Of a stretch of DNA of 10,378 nt, positions 7,258 to 10,378 are shown piece by piece. The DNA lies in contig CAOJHG010000037.1 of assembly GCA_948435975.1 (NCBI GenBank), forward strand, positions 1-10,378. The letters are read 5' to 3'. The stretch's first letter is position 1, and the number at the start of each line of letters is the position of its first letter. Position numbers and translations under genes: made by a program. Below the pieces are notes generated by a model. That model searched no databases. It saw only the letters and a list, made by a program, of their open reading frames with translations, and was not told the DNA's origin. The stretch comes from an uncultured Oscillibacter sp. (GTDB taxonomy: Bacteria > Bacillota > Clostridia > Oscillospirales > Oscillospiraceae).

Positions 7258-7857
7258 TCAGTCCTCGTTATCCAGGAGGCGCATCATAGAGACCTCGTAG
7301 GCGGTCCGTTCCTCTGTGCCGCCGGATTCCATGACCTTATGGTATGTACGGCTCTGTACCCGGCCCTCCAGGGTCAGCAGGTCCCCCACATGGAGCCGGC
7401 TGGCCCGTACTGCCAACTGTCCCCAGGCAATCACCGGCAGGTAGTCCGCTCTTCCGTACCGTCTCGGCGCGGCCAGCATCAAGTCGCAGATACTGCGGCC
7501 CAGAGGCGTCTTCCGGAAAATAGGTTCCTTGCACAGTGCGCCGCTCAGGCAAATCTGGTTGCACAGTGCGTCCTGTCCTGGCTGAATCTCTTGGGCATAG
7601 ACGGTGAGGACCAGCTTGTTGCCTACCCCGCTGCGGTTGTTGAAGGACCGTAGCTGTCCCCGAATACGCAGGCTGTTCCCCGCTGTTACCAGGGCCGTCA
7701 TGTCCTTCGGAACCACCACTGGCAGGAGGTCAATCTGCCCGGAAAGCCTTGGGACCTGTAGAAAGAAGCGATAGAAGTGCATACCGTGGTTTTCATGGGA
7801 CCATTCCGGCGCGGCTGGGGCAAGTCCTTCCAGCAGCACCTCATTTCTTGTCGTCAT
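7258..7857 (-). CDS. Single-stranded DNA-binding protein-like, two tandem OB folds
   Basis: The 199-residue product looks like two SSB-type OB folds in tandem. The C-terminal half (about 104-199) is the clearer one. NQICLSGALCKEP, the TPLGRSICDLMLAAPRR stretch, ADYLPVIAWG and LEGRVQSRTYHK follow the strand order of PF00436 SSB domains. The N-terminal half (about 5-100) repeats the pattern more loosely, with NEVLLEGLA, DLLPVVVP and LRIRGQLRSFNN. The acidic C terminus ends LLDNED and lacks the DDDIPF-like tip used by housekeeping SSB to recruit partners. ATG at 7857 is chosen because AGAGGTGG (7864-7871) lies 6 nt upstream; an ATG at 7935 would add 26 atypical residues. The gene converges with ftsZ and diverges from spoIIA. 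It probably binds single-stranded DNA, but its specific role is unknown and it is unlikely to be the main replication SSB. Confidence 0.75.
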   Translation of the reverse strand: MTTRNEVLLEGLAPAAPEWSHENHGMHFYRFFLQVPRLSGQIDLLPVVVPKDMTALVTAGNSLRIRGQLRSFNNRSGVGNKLVLTVYAQEIQPGQDALCNQICLSGALCKEPIFRKTPLGRSICDLMLAAPRRYGRADYLPVIAWGQLAVRASRLHVGDLLTLEGRVQSRTYHKVMESGGTEERTAYEVSMMRLLDNED

Positions 7858-7952
7858 TGTTGTCCACCTCTCGGTCGTGATGCTGTATCCTATGAAGGAA
7901 TCGAGGAGGATAGACCTGCTTGGAGAAAAAAGCATTCTTCTGAACCGCCAGA

Positions 7953-7982
7953 GATGGATACGTGTAGAATGTCATAGAATAT
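7953..7982 (+). promoter_or_regulatory. Candidate sigma-H promoter upstream of spoIIA
   Basis: ATAGAATAT (7974-7982) matches the Bacillus sigma-H -10 consensus RNNGAATWW at all positions. GATGGATAC (7953-7961) matches the -35 consensus RNAGGAWWW at seven of nine, with a 12-nt spacer. Transcription would start near 7989, about 145 nt before spoIIAA. The match may be by chance in an AT-richer region. Confidence 0.35.
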
Positions 7983-8011
7983 TTACAAAATTCCGGTAAG
8001 GTGTTGTGGCT

Positions 8012-8020
8012 TTCGACAAA
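8012..8020 (-). promoter_or_regulatory. Spo0A box upstream of spoIIA
   Basis: TTCGACAAA on the + strand reads TTTGTCGAA on the - strand, an exact match to the Spo0A consensus TTTGTCRAA. In Bacillus, phosphorylated Spo0A activates the spoIIA operon, so both the sequence and the location fit. Binding is inferred, not shown. Confidence 0.65.
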
Positions 8021-8045
8021 AAGACAAGTTAGGACATGCTATGAT
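8013..8045 (+). promoter_or_regulatory. Candidate Spo0A-dependent sigma-A promoter of spoIIA
   Basis: TATGAT (8040-8045) is a good -10 hexamer. The -35-like TCGACA (8013-8018) lies 21 nt upstream, too far for unaided use, but it overlaps the Spo0A box. This is the layout known for the Bacillus spoIIG promoter, where Spo0A sits on a -35 element spaced about 22 nt from the -10. A weaker alternative is a sigma-H promoter with AGGACAT (8031-8037) just after the box. Confidence 0.4.
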
Positions 8046-8120
8046 GGAGACAGGAACAACCCCCTGCCCTGGCTTGATTATCCATAGGGGCCGAGAGGGT
8101 CAACATAAGAGCGACGTAAA

Positions 8121-8136
8121 AGAGGGGAATACGATG
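8121..8136 (+). promoter_or_regulatory. Ribosome binding site deciding the spoIIAA start
   Basis: AGAGGGG at 8121-8127 lies 6 nt before ATG at 8134. The in-frame ATG at 8041 would add 31 residues with no family similarity and would begin inside the probable promoter. Confidence 0.75.
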
Positions 8137-8439
8137 GAAATTCTGGCAAAGAGCGCGGACCGAAACCTGCTTCTGGAGCTTCAAGGAGAGCTGGACCACC
8201 ATGGGGCCCGCAGTGCGCTGCAAGAACTGGAAATGGCCCTGGACGCCGCCCTGCCTAGGAAGCTGGTACTGGACCTGGAGGGCGTAACCTTTATGGACAG
8301 TTCTGGCATCGCGCTGATTTTGCGGGCCCAGCAGCATATGCAGTTATTGGACGGCAGCCTGCTTGTGCGGAATGTCCCAGCTCAGGCTCGAAGGGTCCTG
8401 GACGCTGCCGGTATCAGCCGGTTGGTAACGATCAAATGA
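8134..8439 (+). CDS. spoIIAA: SpoIIAA, anti-sigma-F factor antagonist
   Basis: This is a small single-domain STAS protein of 101 residues. Unphosphorylated SpoIIAA binds the anti-sigma factor SpoIIAB and frees sigma-F in the forespore; SpoIIAB phosphorylates it and SpoIIE dephosphorylates it. The signature GELDHH (18-23) matches the Bacillus protein. LDLEGVTFMDSSGIALIL (46-63) contains the phosphorylation site: S56, the first Ser of MDSSG, aligns with B. subtilis Ser58. It is somewhat shorter than the Bacillus protein at both ends, which does not affect the domain. It is the first gene of a compact three-gene operon and follows the Spo0A-type control region. Its stop codon lies next to the spoIIAB ribosome binding site, so the two are probably translated together. 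Confidence 0.93.
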   Translation: MEILAKSADRNLLLELQGELDHHGARSALQELEMALDAALPRKLVLDLEGVTFMDSSGIALILRAQQHMQLLDGSLLVRNVPAQARRVLDAAGISRLVTIK

Positions 8440-8452
8440 GGAGGTTTACATA

Positions 8453-8896
8453 ATGAAGACCAAGGCATCCAATGAAGTGACCATCGAGTTCCCCAGCCAC
8501 AGCCGCAACGAGAGCTTTGCCCGGTCCGCTGCTGCCTGCTTCGCCGCTCAGATGGACCCCACCCTGAACGAGCTGGAGGACATCAAGACCGCCGTTAGTG
8601 AAGCGGTAACGAATGCTATCGTCCATGCCTACCCGGATTCAATAGGAAAGGTTCTGGTCCGCCTCCGAATCTGTCCAAACAACGTACTGGAGCTGACGGT
8701 AAAGGACCATGGCAGGGGCATCCCCGACGTAGACAAAGCCCGGCAGCCCATGTATACCACCGGGGGAGAGGAGCGCAGCGGTATGGGATTTACGATTATG
8801 GAGAGTTTTATGGATAAGGTAACAATACGGTCCACAGTAAACAAGGGGACCACGGTGACAATGAAGAAAAAGCTGGCTCCCCGGGTCCGAAAATGA
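8453..8896 (+). CDS. spoIIAB: SpoIIAB, anti-sigma-F factor and serine kinase
   Basis: This GHKL-fold kinase holds sigma-F inactive in the predivisional cell and mother cell and phosphorylates SpoIIAA. The 147 residues carry the N box TAVSEAVTNAIVHAY (46-60), with E50 and N54 for catalysis and magnesium binding. The first glycine box is VKDHGRGIPD (83-92) with D85, and the second is GGEERSGMGFTIM (104-116). SFMD and VNKGTTVTM near the end are also typical. AGGAGG (8439-8444) lies 8 nt before the ATG and overlaps the last base of the spoIIAA stop. The 3' end overlaps sigF by ATGA, as expected where anti-sigma factor and sigma factor must be made in balance. Confidence 0.95.
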   Translation: MKTKASNEVTIEFPSHSRNESFARSAAACFAAQMDPTLNELEDIKTAVSEAVTNAIVHAYPDSIGKVLVRLRICPNNVLELTVKDHGRGIPDVDKARQPMYTTGGEERSGMGFTIMESFMDKVTIRSTVNKGTTVTMKKKLAPRVRK

Positions 8897-9591
8897 GCGC
8901 GACATTAGAGCTTCTCCGAGCGGCCCAGCAGGGGGACCGGGACGCCTGTGAGCAAGCCGTAATTGAGAACAACGGCCTGATTTGGAGTGTAGTGCGCCGG
9001 TACTATGGCCGCGGTGTAGAGCCGGACGATCTCTACCAGCTTGGTTGTTTAGGTTTTCTGAAAGCGGTGCAGGGCTTTGATTTTGACTATGGCACCTGCT
9101 TTTCCACCTACGCTGTTCCAAAGATAGCGGGAGAGATCCGCCGCTTTCTCCGGGACGACGGCGCCTTGAAGGTTGGCCGAAGCATCCGGGAGCGGGCGCA
9201 GATGCTCTACAGTGTACGGGAGCGCCTTCGGCACGAGCTGGGACGGGAACCGGCGCTTTCTGAGCTGTCTGAGGCCACGGGACTGGAGCCGGAGGAGATT
9301 GCCCAGACAGATTTGGCCACAGATACACCGGAGTCCCTTCAGCAAGAGACGGCAGAAGGTCTGACGCTGGAGGGTTCCCTTGGCACAGAGGCCCCAGAGG
9401 AGAGCATGGTAGAGCGCATTGCCCTGCGGGAAGCCATTGACCGCCTGCCGGAGAAGGAGCGGATGACGATTCTGCTCCGCTACTTCAAGGGACTGACTCA
9501 GGAGCGGACGGCCCGGATTCTTGGGGTGTCCCAGGTTCAGGTATCCCGGTTAGAGCGCCGGGGCCTGAAACGCCTGCGCGAGTCTTTATAG
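8893..9591 (+). CDS. sigF: Sigma-F (SpoIIAC), forespore-specific RNA polymerase sigma factor
   Basis: Sigma-F directs the first forespore transcription after polar division. The 232-residue protein has the region 2 core NNGLIWSVVRRY (26-37), DDLYQLGCLGFLKAVQGFD (45-63) and the -10 reading segment YGTCFSTYAVPKIAGEI (66-82). A region 3 part spans about 92-150. Region 4 begins near 175, with LPEKERMTILLRYFKGLTQ (185-203) and the helix-turn-helix TARILGVSQVQVSRLERR (206-223). The close paralogue sigma-G is similar, but the spoIIAA-spoIIAB context identifies this as sigma-F. The ATG overlaps the spoIIAB stop and has no strong ribosome binding site, so it depends on translational coupling. The last 107 nt overlap the opposing DUF4130 gene, and no terminator is visible after the stop. 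Confidence 0.95.
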   Translation: MSATLELLRAAQQGDRDACEQAVIENNGLIWSVVRRYYGRGVEPDDLYQLGCLGFLKAVQGFDFDYGTCFSTYAVPKIAGEIRRFLRDDGALKVGRSIRERAQMLYSVRERLRHELGREPALSELSEATGLEPEEIAQTDLATDTPESLQQETAEGLTLEGSLGTEAPEESMVERIALREAIDRLPEKERMTILLRYFKGLTQERTARILGVSQVQVSRLERRGLKRLRESL

Positions 9592-10378
9592 CCGCTCTCT
9601 GGCTTGGAGTCTTTCCTTTCTCAGATGGACTGCGAAAATAATCCTCCCCCTGAAACTCTGTCATGGTACTCCAGTAACGCTTCGGCATGTTGCTCATACG
9701 AAGGCGCGGATTATACCGCTCCCGGATAGCAATGGTGTCATAAAAGCGCTTCCATAGGGTGCGGTAACGGACCTCATCCTCGTCCGGCGGGGCCATTTGA
9801 AAATCATCCAGGGGCCGAATGACCGCCTTGCCTTCAGCATAGAACAGGGCTTCTTTGTGAGTGCGGTCATATAGGAAGAAGCACTCGTTATGATAACGGG
9901 CGCAGAAGTGGCTCTTCAAGAGGGAGAGGACCCGATTCTTTGGCGCAATCTCCCCGCCCAGGATGCCCCCTAGATTGGAGAACCGGACAAATCCTTTCAG
10001 CAGATGGACCTCCCCATTTAGATGCTGCACTGCCCGGGCCACAGGATACAGCGTTTCATCCGAGCGGTCCTGAAGAAATCCGGGACCGTCCCGCAGGAGC
10101 TTTTCCACCAAGTGAAACAGGTGCATTTCCTTCTCTGGCAGACAGGAGAGGAAGCCCCAGCGCAGCAGATTAGCCGCTTCTTTTGAGATGGCAGCAGTCT
10201 TTCGCAGAACCCGGATCGCGTGGTCCGGGTTTGTTTTTATCATTCGGGAATCGAACAAAGAAATGATTTCGTCTCCGTCACATGAAATCGCCGCAGGGTG
10301 TTCTTGATAGGCGTAGGAATCAAAAATACAGCAGAGGAAGCCGTAAAAGCTGCCGTCGTAATAGTAGATAACATCCAT
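9485..10378 (-). CDS. DUF4130/TIGR03915-type putative DNA metabolism protein
   Basis: I recognise this as the TIGR03915/DUF4130 family, annotated as putative DNA metabolism or repair proteins. No biochemical role is established to my knowledge. The start MDVIYYYDGSFYGFLCCIF (1-19) and the segment RFYDTIAIRERYNPRLR (211-227) followed by MPKRYW (231-236) are typical. DUF4130 covers roughly 85-242. In other genomes a radical SAM protein (TIGR03916) is usually encoded next to it and would lie beyond the window edge. The ATG occupies the last three bases; the match to family N termini makes it the likely start, but an upstream start cannot be excluded. After about residue 245 the product has a low-complexity tail rich in Pro, Gly, Ser and Thr. 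The final 34 codons and the stop lie antisense to sigF. Confidence 0.8.
   Translation of the reverse strand: MDVIYYYDGSFYGFLCCIFDSYAYQEHPAAISCDGDEIISLFDSRMIKTNPDHAIRVLRKTAAISKEAANLLRWGFLSCLPEKEMHLFHLVEKLLRDGPGFLQDRSDETLYPVARAVQHLNGEVHLLKGFVRFSNLGGILGGEIAPKNRVLSLLKSHFCARYHNECFFLYDRTHKEALFYAEGKAVIRPLDDFQMAPPDEDEVRYRTLWKRFYDTIAIRERYNPRLRMSNMPKRYWSTMTEFQGEDYFRSPSEKGKTPSQRAAIKTRAGVSGPGALTGIPEPGTPQESGPSAPESVP

Larger units (their letters stand above)
7858..8133. other. Divergent intergenic region between the SSB-like gene and spoIIAA
   Basis: This 276-nt control region carries the ribosome binding site of the SSB-like gene on the - strand (7864-7871). On the + side it has a sigma-H-like element (7953-7982), an exact Spo0A box (8012-8020), a TATGAT hexamer (8040-8045), a possible leader hairpin (8061-8090) and the spoIIAA ribosome binding site (8121-8127). 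I see no convincing promoter for the - strand gene and no ORF. Confidence 0.65.

Noticed and set aside
8639..9328. 229-codon ORF on the - strand antisense to spoIIAB and sigF
   Set aside because: Pro-, Ser- and Arg-rich shadow frame across two well-supported genes.
1..10378. Mobile elements, CRISPR arrays, tRNA or rRNA genes, phage or defence genes
   Set aside because: No transposase or integrase motifs, spaced direct repeats or RNA gene sequences were seen; the genes are core division and sporulation functions in tight array.

Overview
The window is a contiguous piece of a GC-rich, endospore-forming Firmicutes chromosome. It most likely comes from a member of the Clostridia, and the base composition and gene order suggest an Oscillospiraceae-like gut anaerobe; that family-level guess is inference from general resemblance only. 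The main evidence is a division and cell wall (dcw) cluster with strong AGGAGG-type ribosome binding sites, followed by the three-gene spoIIA operon that encodes the forespore factor sigma-F and its regulators. There are no transposases, integrases, phage genes, tRNAs, rRNAs or CRISPR arrays.

Region 1 (1-5799, + strand) makes the peptidoglycan precursor and the division machinery. It holds the last codons of a probable murF, then mraY (lipid I synthesis), ftsW (SEDS glycosyltransferase), murG (lipid II synthesis), murA (first committed step of the pathway) and ftsQ/divIB (divisome POTRA protein). Gaps are short. The usual murD between mraY and ftsW is absent, and murC, murB and ftsA are not in the window.

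Region 2 (5800-7257) holds ftsZ with its own 214-nt upstream region. That region contains a good sigma-A promoter (TTGACC, 17 nt, TACAAT). ftsZ ends at a hairpin terminator that appears to serve both strands.

Region 3 (7258-7857, - strand) is a gene for a protein with two SSB-like OB folds. It converges with ftsZ and diverges from spoIIA.

Region 4 (7858-9591, + strand) is spoIIAA-spoIIAB-sigF (spoIIAC): anti-anti-sigma factor, anti-sigma kinase and sigma-F. The 276-nt upstream region has an exact Spo0A box (TTTGTCGAA on the - strand) beside promoter-like elements, which fits activation at the start of sporulation.

Region 5 (9485-10378, - strand) is a DUF4130/TIGR03915-type protein, a putative DNA-repair family of unproven function. 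Its 3' end runs 107 nt antisense into the end of sigF.

I found no clearly undescribed multi-gene system. The points most worth a second look are the Spo0A-type control region, the sigF antisense overlap, the tandem-OB protein between the division and sporulation genes, the lack of murD and ftsA, and the poorly characterised DUF4130 gene.
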